Assembly (NCBI GenBank): GCA_038496445.1
Contig: JALMLS010000320.1
Location: forward strand, 345,290 to 409,289
Length of the DNA: 64,000 nt
Direction of reading: 5' to 3'
Source of the DNA: Trichosphaerium sp. ATCC 40318
Lineage: Eukaryota; Discosea; Flabellinia; Trichosidae
Made by a program: the position numbers and the translations under genes
Shown here: piece by piece, positions 45,305-56,286 of the stretch
How positions within the stretch are numbered: position 1 is the first letter of the stretch
Layout of the letters: the number at the start of each line of letters is the position of its first letter
Notes under the pieces: model-generated
Told to the model about the DNA's origin: nothing
The model's database searches: none
Seen by the model: the letters and a program-made list of their open reading frames with translations, nothing else

Positions 45305-48300
45305 ATGGAAGACTTCGTGCGTCTTTTCGCTGCCATGGAGGCTATCAATGCTGCTCAAAATAGCAGAAATGGGCGACTAAGCGATCATTTACAAGCCTTC
45401 AACACTTCTGTGATAAGTACGTTATTATTTAACCAACAATTAGTTAACATGTATTAAAACAGTACGTGGGGATACCGTACATTATCACAGCCCTTCTAGA
45501 GTACGTTTTAATAAAAAAAAATAAAGCAAAATTTACTAATAAGCGTTGATCGAATACCATAGGTGCCAACCGTTGTATTCGGTAGAAGACCTTGGTACGT
45601 TACCATCACACGACCATAGAACGTGTTTTACGTTGGGTCCTTGAGTTCCTGCATTGCCGGTTCCTATTACAACCTTATTTATGAAATAATAGGAGTGTTG
45701 GAGGTCTCAAAGAGATTGAGTATTTTGAGGTCACCTTCAAACTCACTCTGTCCGGTCTGAACGGTGCCATTTCTGTTGGCCTTGCTGGAGAGTCATTCCC
45801 TAAAAATGGTCAACATCCAGGATGGAAACCTGGTTCTGTAGCTATTCACAGTGACGATGGAAACTTGTAAGGAGTTTTCGGCATTTTTTCTTTGTTAACA
45901 GCACGATATGATTTAATTTATCTTCAATGTAGATTTCGGCAAGCTGGTATTGGTGTACCCTTCACCAAACCGTTCCACTACCATGGTACACGTGTTGGTA
46001 TTGCTATGGATACTACTTCAGGCCAAATTGTGGCTGTTTTGAATGGTGTTGTGGCGGGTTAGTTTTCGGTTAACTGGTCGCACCTTTATTGAAAGAGTTA
46101 GGTACTATGGGTACTATCTCAAGAGGAGAACAGTTTTTCCCTGTGATTGGGTTCTCCAATAGCGAAGCTGTTGTTTCCGTGAATATGACAGGACCAATAC
46201 AACCAAAGGAGGAAGAGTGCGCCAAACAAAATAAAATCGTTTTATTAATTAACAATTACAAGACCACAACTTCCCGACAATGCACTCCATGTCATGGCTG
46301 AAAGAGGTGACCTAGATGCTGTGGGTAAATTGCTTCTATTAGGGTAAGTGAATGATGTGGTTATTTGCCATGTTGACGAGTATTAGTACCGATGTGAATA
46401 GACTTGACGACGAAGGAAACACTGCTCTTTTTTACGCTATAAAGAATGGTCATGCTCAAACTGCCAAATGTCTACTCGAAAACGTACGCTTTTGAACCCA
46501 AAGACATCTTGATCAATGGAAAGAAATAATACTTCAAAAGGGTGCTAGAAAGAATATTACACGGAAAGGCTATAACATGTACTACATAGCAGCACAAAAT
46601 GGTAAACAAACTTTTCTTGTTTTTTTCTTTTTCTTCAGCTAAACTTACACTTTCCTGTTAGGTCATCATGCTGTTTTGATGATTCTTACACTCAAACATG
46701 TACCTGGTATAGATAGGGTATCACCAAGCGGATATACGGTTAGAAAAAATTGATGTGTTGATGCTAACACGAGCGTGATAGCCGCTTTGCATTGCAGCTC
46801 AAAAAGGACACATGCAATGCGTAAAAGTTCTTCTATCTACAGGCGCTGTTAATGTGATGTATAAGTTCCAAGGTCGTTGGACAGTAGCTGATATCGCAAG
46901 AGATAAGCATCACTTCAGTTTGGCAACCTTCTTGAGCTTGAAAATCAAAGGTAGTTGCCCTGTAACAATTCGAGCTGTTTTCGGTTAACAGCTTTTTTTT
47001 AAGAAAAACAGGCAAAAGAGCGCCCTAAGCCAGCACCAGCAAGAAAATACACACCTCCACAACAGACTTACAAGAAGAGTCAGCAATCGACATCAAATAC
47101 AAAAAAGTTTACTAGAAGTGAACTTCAAAGAATGTCAGTATCGAAACTAAAAAGTTTGGCTTCTGAGCGCAATATTTCATTGGCTGGTGCTTATGAAAAG
47201 TCAGATGTAATAAACAGAATCTTGGGTGGATCTAAAGCAATTCCAAATAATGCTTATCCACAAAAGAAGTCTGCCCCTAAGCCAAAACCGACAGGTGATA
47301 GTGTGGATGTTTGTATCGTAGTTGAGTTTTCAGGAAATAAGAAAAGAATGGATTTCAAAGCTACTACGATGTATGAAGTCAAGACAACTGTTGCAAGTAG
47401 ATTCCGTATTTCAGGAGATGTACGTCACTTTTAATATGTACATGAACTAAGCATATTATTCTAGACTTCAAAGTTCGAGTATTATGATGGTTTATTTGAA
47501 GAGTATGTTGATTTACCGGAGAAATTAGCAGAATTGAAAATGCCCGCCAAAATTAGAGTAACTGAGCTTCACGTGCGTGTTGTTTTTTCGTCCTGTGAAA
47601 TAACATCTAATACTGGGTACTTAGGATAAGGAACGTATGGCGTGGGATTTCTCGAGTGCACTTACGTCAAGTGATGGTTGGGTACAAAAAGGTAATTATT
47701 CTTATGTGTTGTAAAAAAAGTGTTTACATGATTCAAGGGTATGGTGATAACATTTACAATTCTTTGCTACTCAAGGACGGAAATAAAATAATATTCCCAA
47801 CGGAGCTTAAAAAACTAAAGAGCTTATTACGGAGGTTAGTACACTAAAGGGTTATAAAGCTTGAAAAGTAGTAATTACTAATTTTTAACACTTTTAATTT
47901 TTAACACTTTAAAGGTATCATAATGGAGATGGCTTGGATATTGTCAAAGCATATGCTATTGATAATCCTACATTAAACTCTGCATTCAAAGCTTATGCGA
48001 AGAGTAATTGGGGAAACAGGCGATCTTCACCAAATTTGTTTAACGTACACCTTTTTTTTCTCATTTTTTTCTCATTAGTATTGCGTTTTGTGGTGGCTAT
48101 TGCTACTGCGTTTAATGGGCGTAAAGAGAATTATGATATATATCTATCACTTAAACTTTAAAAGAGTTCTCAAAAACGTTTTTCATATGACTGAAGATGT
48201 CTTCTTTATCGATTAAGGGAATGTTAACAAAGTTGTAGTTAAGAACCTGGAAGAACGATCAGTATTCACATAGAGCGTGGACAATTAAGCCTCTGTTTAA

Positions 48301-49233
48301 AATGATTCAAGAATGCAATTGGAACGAAGGTACTGAAAGAGAACCTGTTGTACCTATGCTTCAAGGAACAAAGCTTGAGCAAGTATGGAAAATTTGCCAA
48401 AATGGTTACTCCACCACTGCAACACGTGATGCTGGATGGTTCGGTAAAGGTACACAGAAAAGTGATTGCCTTAATTGTTTTGAACTAAAATTTTGTTTCA
48501 AGGGATGTACTTTACGTCCTCTGCAGCGTATGCGTTGACTTATGCTGAGAAAGACGATAATGGTCACAAATGTATCACATTGAATTTGTGTATCCCTGGT
48601 AATGTATATCCTGTAATTGAAAGTCCTGTTGGAAAGGATTCTCTAAAGGGAAAGGCTTATGTAAACGGATACCAATCGCACTTTGTCCGTGTATCGTCTG
48701 GGATAAGTGGTGCGGTGAATTCTTTTTTTTTCTCAAAACTTTTTCGCTTTTTGTATCTAAAACTAAAAATAACTCTTGTTCAACTTTTCTAATGAGCTAG
48801 TAAAAGACAACAAGATTTTTTGATACTATTCAAATAACTTATTGTTGGCTTGTTTTTTATCGCTTTAATGTCATATACTGCAACTTCAATAAGTGGTATT
48901 AGCACCCTTTTTGGTTTCATGGTAGTCTTCACGACATCAACACTTTAGCATTGTTTTTGTAGACCGTTTTCTAATAAATTCATCAAGATATGGGATATCC
49001 TGCAAAGATTGATACAGAGGGATGTTATGACGAACTGGTAACGTTTCAGGTGTGTTTTTTGAGTAAAAAGCTTCAAAAATGGAAAAAAAAGAGGAATGCT
49101 TGTTTTAGAAATTTGAGTGTAACTTGCTGCTACCCTTTCAGTCATTTTTTTATTTATCTGGGCAGTCACTAACCTCGATTTTATTTAGAATTATCAAGTG
49201 CTCCCGAAATATGTTATTATAGTAAAAACATAA
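45305..49233 (+). CDS. SPRY-ankyrin-SAP-UBL-PARP multidomain protein
   Basis: About 15 exons. In order: N-terminal MEDFVRLFAAMEAI; a SPRY domain (EYFEVTFKLTL, ISVGLAGE, GSVAIHSDDGNL, VGIAMD); ankyrin repeats (NALHVMAERGDLDAVGKLL, NTALFYAIKNGHAQTAKCLL, PLCIAAQKGHMQCVKVLL); a SAP-like helix pair (MSVSKLKSLASERNISL); a ubiquitin-like or PB1-like segment (VCIVVEFSGNKKRMDF); and a PARP catalytic domain (LQGTKLEQVWKICQNGY, GWFGKGMYFTSSAAYALTYA, YDELVTF, VLPKYVI). In the H-Y-E triad the first His (normally HGT) is Gln (LQGT), while Tyr and Glu remain, so polymer synthesis is doubtful. The 5' exons between about 45418 and 45700 are not fully resolved. Likely DNA- or chromatin-associated ADP-ribosylation or recognition. 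Confidence 0.8.
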
Positions 49234-50457
49234 AGAACCGTTGTGTAATGTGTGATGGTATTATTAAAGCTGTAGCACTGTATAGATTACTAATTTACCA
49301 TAAAAGATATCCTTCAAATAAAAATTTCGATATTTATAGTTTTGGCATTCACCAGCTGGATGGATTTATTACAATGTATTTTTGCCTTTGAATTGGGTAC
49401 AAGAGGTTTAAACAACTGCTGAATAGCTTCTTGACAGAGACTTACCACTGTTGTTCCACAAAAATGGTAAACTAACAGCCATAAGGTAAAAGTAATAAAA
49501 TGTAACAAAAACGGTGATTGCGTCTCGTGCCTCCTATCAGTTACGACAGCCATTAGTACACCATCGAACACCTACAAGATACGAAGTATAAAATTGAGCT
49601 CAAGTCAATCGCCTTAACCACTTGGCTACTCTCCTGTTGATAGGAGAGGCGGGATTCGAACCCGCGAGAGTTTGTTTTTTGTTATTTGGTGTGACAGCAT
49701 ACTGGGGGTATGAGACACGGTGACTGAGATTATTGCACCGCACTGAAACAGAGAACCAACATGTTTAAGTACACGTAATAGTTGACAGAAAAAATGATTG
49801 TGGGATTTCATTCTGCTAAAATTAGCAAAACATCAAAGAACATGAAAATTACTTTTTTTTGCCACTGCTGGATTACTTTACCTATACGTAACGTGCATTT
49901 AATTGCGGGTTTAGTCAGTATCCATACTTTTAGTGAGTTCTCCAAAAGAGCCTAGCTATACAACAGAGTTTACCAGAACTAGAACTACCTAAAGTGACAA
50001 ACGCTGAAATACCAATTTATGTATATTTGATTCAAACACATAAGGAGTTGTCGAAATAAAAAGAATTAAATACTTCATCTCTACCTTCAACTTTTTTTCC
50101 ACATGTCCAAATAGATGAAACGTATTGTCCGTATCATTCAAGTTTGCATACCTTTGCAACTTTTTGCTGTTTGTGACTTTTGGTTTTCGTGTTTAGTCAG
50201 ATCTGACAGTTCTTGCAACTTCTGTAAGTTCTTACAAGATCTGACACTAGTGAAAGTGGTGGAACAAAAATGACAAAAAACGTTAAGTGTTGTAGTTGAA
50301 CTGCCATTAACCATCCACAAAACCAAATATTGCGTAGATATGGCCAGGTCACATATCTAGCTTTAAAAAAGAGTAAATTGACACATTTTTGTAGTTAAAA
50401 AACTGCGAAATTTCCCGATTTATGAGTGTAACTTAGTTTTCAAATAATTCTACGGAG
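49234..50457. other. intergenic region holding the permuted tRNA
   Basis: No protein gene supported. The tRNA at 49579-49665 is the only feature seen. Confidence 0.5.
49579..49665 (-). tRNA. circularly permuted tRNA-Ser(UGA)
   Basis: Read on the minus strand, the order is T arm (stem GCGGG/CCCGC, loop TTCGAAT; 49665-49649), 3' acceptor strand CTCTCCT (49648-49642), discriminator A (49641), 5-nt spacer TCAAC, 5' acceptor strand AGGAGAG (49635-49629), TA, D arm (GCC/GGC with AAGTGGTTAA loop), G26, anticodon arm (ATTGA-CTTGAGC-TCAAT, anticodon TGA), then a class II variable hairpin (ATAC-TTC-GTAT, 49589-49579). The acceptor stem is a perfect 7 bp and every tRNA element is present once, but the 3' half comes first. 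No second T arm or CTCTCCT strand lies downstream. Short ACAA/TTGT pairing outside the two ends could form the splicing helix. The break falls between variable arm and T arm. Confidence 0.8.
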
Positions 50458-51788
50458 ATGACAACCGCGGTAGTTAGCAATACCATAATAACACGTACTG
50501 TAACCACTCAGCACTCAAAAAGATGTAGAGCAAGCAGGAAACCGATGACATTTACTTTTCTAATTGACGTATCAGGCTCAATGGTGCGTATAAATCAACG
50601 CATAGTGACCTGCGAGTGCCTGTACCTTATGCTCACGTGTTTGTATAAAGTCCGGCTCAAGAATTAGAGCAACAACTCAAGCAGTACAAACAATGGCGAA
50701 AACAGTGCTAGAGAAGCAAGATCTTGTGGCTCTCAAAGTTTTTAATGATGACGACGCACGTACAATCTTTGGATTGAAACAACCTTCTAGCGTACGATGG
50801 AATGTAGCGAAATCTAAAATAAAGACAACTGGAGGTACGTTACACGTTTTTTGAAGCGTCGCGCTTGTGAAAAGTCTGTCAGAGACTTTTTATTAAAAGG
50901 CGTCTAAATGACTTCTCTTACCTCTAGGAACACGTCTATATGATGCTATTGATAAAACAATGTCAGTTATGCCTTATGGAGCGAAATACAAGAAATATCA
51001 CCGACAACTAGTTGTTTTGACTGACGGAGAAGACAACGGATCTAGAATGTCGTATGAAGATTTAAAAGCGCGTATCAAGGAGCCTGGTATTAAGAATTTT
51101 CACTTGATACTTATTGGTGTTAACGTCAGTCTGGAATACGAGACGAAACTCAGGTATTCATGGGTTTTTTGGAAAACGTGATATTTTGTGCTGACTTTCT
51201 TCTTTAGGACCCTTTGTAACAAGCCTCATTTCCGGTACCTTGATTGTGGTGCTAGTAGTGAAGATATCAAAAAATCTTTTGGTCGTGCGAAGAAAGTTGT
51301 TATGGAGTACATCACCACAACAACAACAGAAACTCGAGTATCAACTGTAACAACCATGAAAGGAAAAAATCAAAAAATGATATCGCCACCTCCTACGTCA
51401 ATACCTCTTGACAAGAACCTCATAACAAACTCTGTGCAATCAAACAGACAGCCACTGCGCAAGAAGAAGAATCCAACACGTAACAAGAAGGGAACCAGCT
51501 GCTTTGTAGGAGGTATAGAACACGAGGTACGGATGAGAGTGCTCATGAGTTCAACGGCTTACTTTTTTTTTTTTGAAAAAGTCAACAAAAAAGGAATTGG
51601 AAGATTTTTTCTCACCGTTTGATGCCAATTGTTGTGTGACCTCTGAAATAAGATATAACAAGAAACATCAAGCTTATTTTGCATTTATCAAGTTCTCAAC
51701 ATCAGTTGCAGCAGAGTTTGTGTCATCAACAGCTTTCATTGAAGAGAACAGGTTCAAAAAATCGAAGCTTACTATAAATATCGTTTAA
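50458..51788 (+). CDS. vWA-domain protein with C-terminal RRM-like domain
   Basis: Starts at ATG 50458. The vWA domain opens with FTFLIDVSGSM, the MIDAS D-x-S-x-S motif, continues through GGTRLYDAIDKTM (MIDAS Thr region) and QLVVLTDGEDNGS (Asp of the third MIDAS loop), so metal binding is intact. After a Thr-rich and basic linker (TTTTTETRVSTVTTMKG; RKKKNPTRNKKG) the last exons encode KKELEDFFSPFDAN, YFAFIKFSTSVAAEF and KSKLTINIV, whose alpha/beta order and YFAFIKF look like an RRM or NTF2-associated RNA-binding fold. The join after GSM is ambiguous (acceptor at about 50666). No signal peptide, so this is an intracellular vWA protein, perhaps a scaffold. Family beyond the domains not recognised. 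Confidence 0.7.
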
Positions 51789-51879
51789 CCTCTTCATTGG
51801 AAATGATTGAGAGTGTTATAAGCCTTAAATATCAAAGTTACAATGCACATGTAAGGGTTTTATTAATGTATTGAATACT

Positions 51880-53223
51880 TTAAAAGAAATATTCACCATA
51901 CAGTTCAAAGTCTTCCTCAACATTATTATTCTTAAGTATATTTTTAATTTCCTTGTGGCATTGTTCCAGGTCACCACTAAAAATACAAACTCCACGAAAA
52001 GCTGCACTTTTAAGCTTGTTTTTTCTAGATTCAATAATTAATCTCAACTGTTGTAATACCAAGCCACAACCAGGCAAAAACAATAACCCAAGTTTCTTCA
52101 ATCTCGGCAAAAAAAGTGGGTCAGCAAAACTCTTAAGTTCTGGTATGCTTAGTTTCATGTAAGTACATGAAAACACTTTTATACTTGATTTTGTGTTCCT
52201 TAATGCGTCAATAAGAGCTGGTGTGTACTCAGTCTTGAATCCTAGTTTACCTAACCTAATACGCAGTTAGCAACTAAACAGCCTTCTTAGTGATAGTACC
52301 CGAACCAAAAATGTATTGTAAGCTTTTCTAATGAAGTACACAACTTGACAGCATCCATCAGTTCAAACCAAGTGTTTTCACCAAAAAAAACACCTTGCAA
52401 ATCTAATGTAACCAGTTGGTTCATAGACATACGACAAGCAATTGCTCTGGAGATATTTTTCCATATAACAAGTCCGTCCATGTTACAACAATACACAGAG
52501 TTTATCTTCACTTTCACGTGGTACTTTAAAATAATTTGAATTATCTCCATTGGCAGTATTCCAAACAAACCATCTTGTTTATAATGAGATAGCAGTACTA
52601 GTCTTGTTGATGACCATCTTAAAGGTTGGTATTCCTCAAAACTCCTAAAATTCCATTCAAAGTGTTTAATGTCATCTGCATGAAACACACTTATGGCATC
52701 GACACGGACTGAAAGATCAAACCTGGGTATCAAATTAATAATCAACCAGAAAAAAAGCAGTAGAAAACCCTAGAATATATGCCATAGCAGCTGTGACGTT
52801 TTTCAGATGAGAATGATATTTTTTGAGTTTTACAATAAAATTTTGAGTTGTTAGCTTCATAGTTGTTTGTGCCCTTGAGGCATTCATTTTTTCAAGTTCT
52901 TAGCCCAAACGGAATTTTACTCATACATTCTAAATGAATTGAAAAATCACTTACAGTTCTTCACAATGTGGTAGATCGTATGCGATTATTGCCTCTCCAA
53001 ATGTCGATCTGAATTCTTGTATAATTGGATGTCTTTCTGATGGTTTTGAGCAGCTCACAGTTAGGCAATGAACTCTACAGCTGTCCCAGATATAAATTGT
53101 ACTAATTGCGTCCAAATCATAGAACACGTATGTCTTTGTACGGTTTACTAGTACCAAACCGCTTAGAAAAGTCTTAGCATCCTGAATAGATACCAAGGTG
53201 GCCTTAGACAACGTCATACTCAT
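51880..53223 (-). CDS. F-box/LRR (RNI-type) protein
   Basis: The middle exon contains an F-box (GILPMEIIQIILKYH) followed by LRR-like segments (NQLVTLDLQGVFFG, TSLEKLTIHF); a GTACTA intron leads to the last exon (LGKLGFKTEYTPALIDAL, LPRLKKLGLLFLPGCG, ending YGEYFF at 51880). A separate upstream exon from ATG 53223 (SKATLVSIQDAKTFLSG...DLPHCEEL) ends at a GTAAGT and may be the 5' end of this gene or a neighbour; the join between 52950 and 52740 is unresolved. Part of the F-box exon recurs as a fragment at 56040-56175, next to the other CDK11-like copy. Probable SCF substrate adaptor. Confidence 0.5.
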
Positions 53224-53389
53224 TGTGAAATGAACAAGTCTTCAACGGTCTTGTTTGCTTTTATGTGATACTGTTTGGAGCTATAACTTGAATCCAGATG
53301 TGGTAATACCTTAAAATAGCGGAGTTTAACAATAACACATCAAGTAGGAGAACAGAATGCTAGTGGAAAAAAAACAGCTTTACTTTTAT

Positions 53390-54690
53390 TTTACATACGT
53401 AATCAAAGCTACTTGATGCTTTATCTTTTGATGGGAACATAGCTTGGTTCGATTCATTATGTTTTTCTGATCTATCATCTTTTTGTGGCCATGTTTGCAT
53501 AAACTCAGGGTCTGTTGGTAAGGAGACTCTTCAAAGTAAGCATGTCTTACAGCGTCTTTTGCTTTTATTCTTTTTTCAGGATTGTAGCATCATATTCATT
53601 AACAGTAAAAACCCTGTTTCACTAAGCCTGTCCTTGGCAATTTTAAAGTGTATGTTATTATACGGCTGATTTTAGTGATGTTATGCAACTTAATTGACTT
53701 CTATGAGGCCATTTTACTTTGTTATTGATTGCTTACTTTGTTTAAAACAAGTTGTAGTTAGAATAATGCTACATTGAAAAAAAGGTGCATCTTCATTTGA
53801 AGTGTACTAATCATACACTAAGCGCATGGTTTCTCGGAATTATGCTATCCCAGGCTTCTGTATTTTTTGTTTATCCAACTTCAATGACGGAAGTCATTGT
53901 TTGTTTAAAAGTCATTTAAAGTCGAGTCGCTAAACAAACACCACTAGCTGATTTTCGAATTGAATCTAAGTGTTTTCGTTAGTGGCAATATTGTTTAGTT
54001 GAACAAAACCTCAAAACCCCACATTCACGTAGTCTGTACGTATATGATTTAGCAATACAAATGTAGCTTGAGTGTAATGAAGTTGCCAAAAATAGAAAAA
54101 AACACATAATTACGTTTGGAAAAAACCGAGAAAATAACTTGCACGCTTTGAGCTGTATTTGTTCAACAAAGTCTCAATAACAACCCCATGTTCAACTAAA
54201 TATGGCGTACTTTTGTACATTAGGCAGTTTGGAAATCCAGGCCACAATTTCTCGTTAGGCGTTCCAAGTAGCTTGAACATCTGAAAAGAAAAAAAATTAG
54301 AAAATAATAAAAACACAAACCGAAGCTGTACTAGGACAAGCTGTTCGATTTCACTATAGCCCCATAAAAGAGGTTCTCCAATAAGTAGTTCTACAAAACA
54401 CATCTACAATATGTGGATTTTCCACTTTACGAAGACTTGTGAGTGGAAATCCTTCTTTTTCTTTTTGCATTTTTACTTTCTTTAATGCGCAACGATTTCG
54501 CCTGTTTGTTTATCCTTTGCTTTATCTGTTACTGTTTTAGCTTTGTGAGGGCATGTAAAAATCGTTTTTCGTACAGACAACACCGAATGTGCCTTCTTCT
54601 ATTTTATTCTCTTTAGAGAATGCGTCAACAGATATACATCCTCGTAATACCGCGTTGGCAGGCACTTTTGGCTGTCTATAAACCTTTCTT
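53390..54690 (-). pseudogene. CDK11-like kinase copy with internal deletion
   Basis: Matches the intact gene at 56287-58058 in pieces: N-terminus ([29 protein letters not shown]), then the exon ending SLRKVENPHIVDV. This runs directly into [22 protein letters not shown], skipping the exons that hold the catalytic HRD and DFG motifs, and then [13 protein letters not shown] and the C-terminus near 53400-53600. Small indels shift the frame (for example the extra GC in TTTAATGCGCAACG near 54487). The catalytic core is missing, so it cannot be an active kinase. Gene order (F-box/LRR then kinase) is the same as at the intact copy. Confidence 0.8.
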
Positions 54691-55217
54691 TTCCATTCAG
54701 CTATAAACCCACTAATTGTGGCCGCTTTAATACGTAAAGTGTAACTCTGGCTTAATTTACCCAATTTCTTTTTCAATGACACGTTTATCAGTTCTGCTGA
54801 AAAACAGCTACAATTATGGCTGAGGAGTACAGTAGAACCCATCTTGGTGCTTTTTTTATTGATCACGTGTTAATATGGTTGTGATGTTGTCATAAAAAAC
54901 TCCAACCTTTTTCTTTTGGTCGAAACTATGATTGACAACTAGATGCGTGAAAACGAATGCTGTCTAATTTTTTCGAACTGTTTTTTCGAACTTGTTCGAA
55001 ACTTTTCGGACACCTTTGTACAAACAGTTTATTCGTTTAAAATTATTAAAGTGCTCCTGACAGCGTATGTTAACTCATCACATGTTGTCATTTTGTGTAC
55101 TGAGATTTTTGGTGTTTCACTTAATCTAATTCCAAGTCAGTTTCGCGAAAAAGGAGCGTTAAGATAAAAAGCAATACAAAAAAGAAATCAAAGTAAACAA
55201 ACACCAACAAGAATAAC

Positions 55218-55970
55218 ATGGCAGCAACAAAAATTAAAGTGGTTGTAGTAGGAGACAAAGCTGTAGGAAAAAGGTAAGATCCAAAGTACTAGCGATAAGC
55301 ACTTTCCTCACTTCTTTTTGTAGGGCTTTGCTATTTACATACGCAAAAGGAAAGTTCCCTGAAGACATACCGATAGTATTGTAAGTGCTTCACTTTTACT
55401 CATCCTTTTGACCACGTGTTATGAAGCAATTACTTACATTTACTTTAGTGATAATTATAAATGTAGTTTAAACACATCAACTGGAAAGAAAGTCAACTTG
55501 ACACTTTGGGATACAGCAGGGTACGCAAAAGTCTTTTTGATTCTGCACAATAAAAAACCTGTTTCAATGATTGTTGATCTAACCAGTTTTTTAGGCAAGA
55601 AAAATATGATAAACTAAGACCACTTTCATATGCCGATGCTGGGATTTTCCTAGTTTGTTATTCATGTGATAATAAGAAGTCATTATCAAATGTTAAAACA
55701 AAATGGATTCCAGAAATTACACATCATGCTCCTGATGTTCCTTTTATCTTAGTAGGAACAAAGTCAGACTTGAAACATATTACACCTGATGGAGTATCTA
55801 CACAAGAAGCTCAATCAGTTGCTAAAAAGCTGGGCGCAGTAACACACATGGAATGTTCAGCAAAAACTGACTATAACAGTATAGAAGATATATTTATTGG
55901 CATAGCACAAAGCGTTTTACAGTCAAAGAAAAAAAAGAACAAGAAACACAAAAAGTGCCGTATCTTGTAA
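55218..55970 (+). CDS. Rho/Rac-family GTPase with altered P-loop
   Basis: Four exons (55218-55273, 55324-55380, 55449-55520, 55595-55970) give about 185 residues. Rho-family marks: VVVGDKAVGK P-loop region, KFPEDIPIVFDNY switch I, [22 protein letters not shown] switch II, GTKSDLKH (G4), ECSAKT (G5), a basic tail and a CRIL CaaX box for geranylgeranylation. The P-loop reads GKR instead of GK(T/S): the Ser/Thr that coordinates Mg is Arg, so nucleotide binding or cycling may be impaired. The Rho insert helix region is short. It sits between the two CDK11-like copies on the opposite strand. Probable cytoskeletal regulator or pseudo-GTPase. Confidence 0.85.
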
Positions 55971-56039
55971 ATATACTCAAAAATAAAAAACTGTGTACAT
56001 AGTTTGCGTGAAGGTTTTTGACTGGGACGGTCGTTTTAC

Positions 56040-56175
56040 TCGCCAATGAGATAGCAGTAATGGTCTTGTTGATGACCACCCTTATTCCTTATAACTACGA
56101 AATTCCATTCAAAGCGTTTAATGTCATCTTCATGAAACACACTGGTACAAGACTGAAGCTGGGTATCAGATTAAT
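56040..56175 (-). pseudogene. F-box/LRR gene fragment
   Basis: About 130 nt resemble 52590-52745 (shared TAATGTCATCTTCATGAAACACAC-type stretch with one difference) but with gaps and no open frame. It shows that the F-box/LRR plus kinase block was duplicated. Confidence 0.7.
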
Positions 56176-56286
56176 ATCATAGACAAAAGGTCTTGCTTGC
56201 TTTTTGTAATAACATGTACACGTATTAGTCCTTGTGACCACATCAAGAATATTAGCAATGTAGAAAGTACTGATTTACTTCTTATT

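Noticed and set aside
49500-49635. Ordinary tRNA-Ser starting at 49635 with an intron and a 3' half downstream
   Set aside because: No T arm or CTCTCCT strand follows in the next 150 nt on the minus strand; the only matching 3' half lies immediately upstream.
54943-55167. 74-codon plus-strand ORF upstream of the Rho-like gene
   Set aside because: Low-complexity Phe-rich sequence without family; likely promoter or leader DNA.
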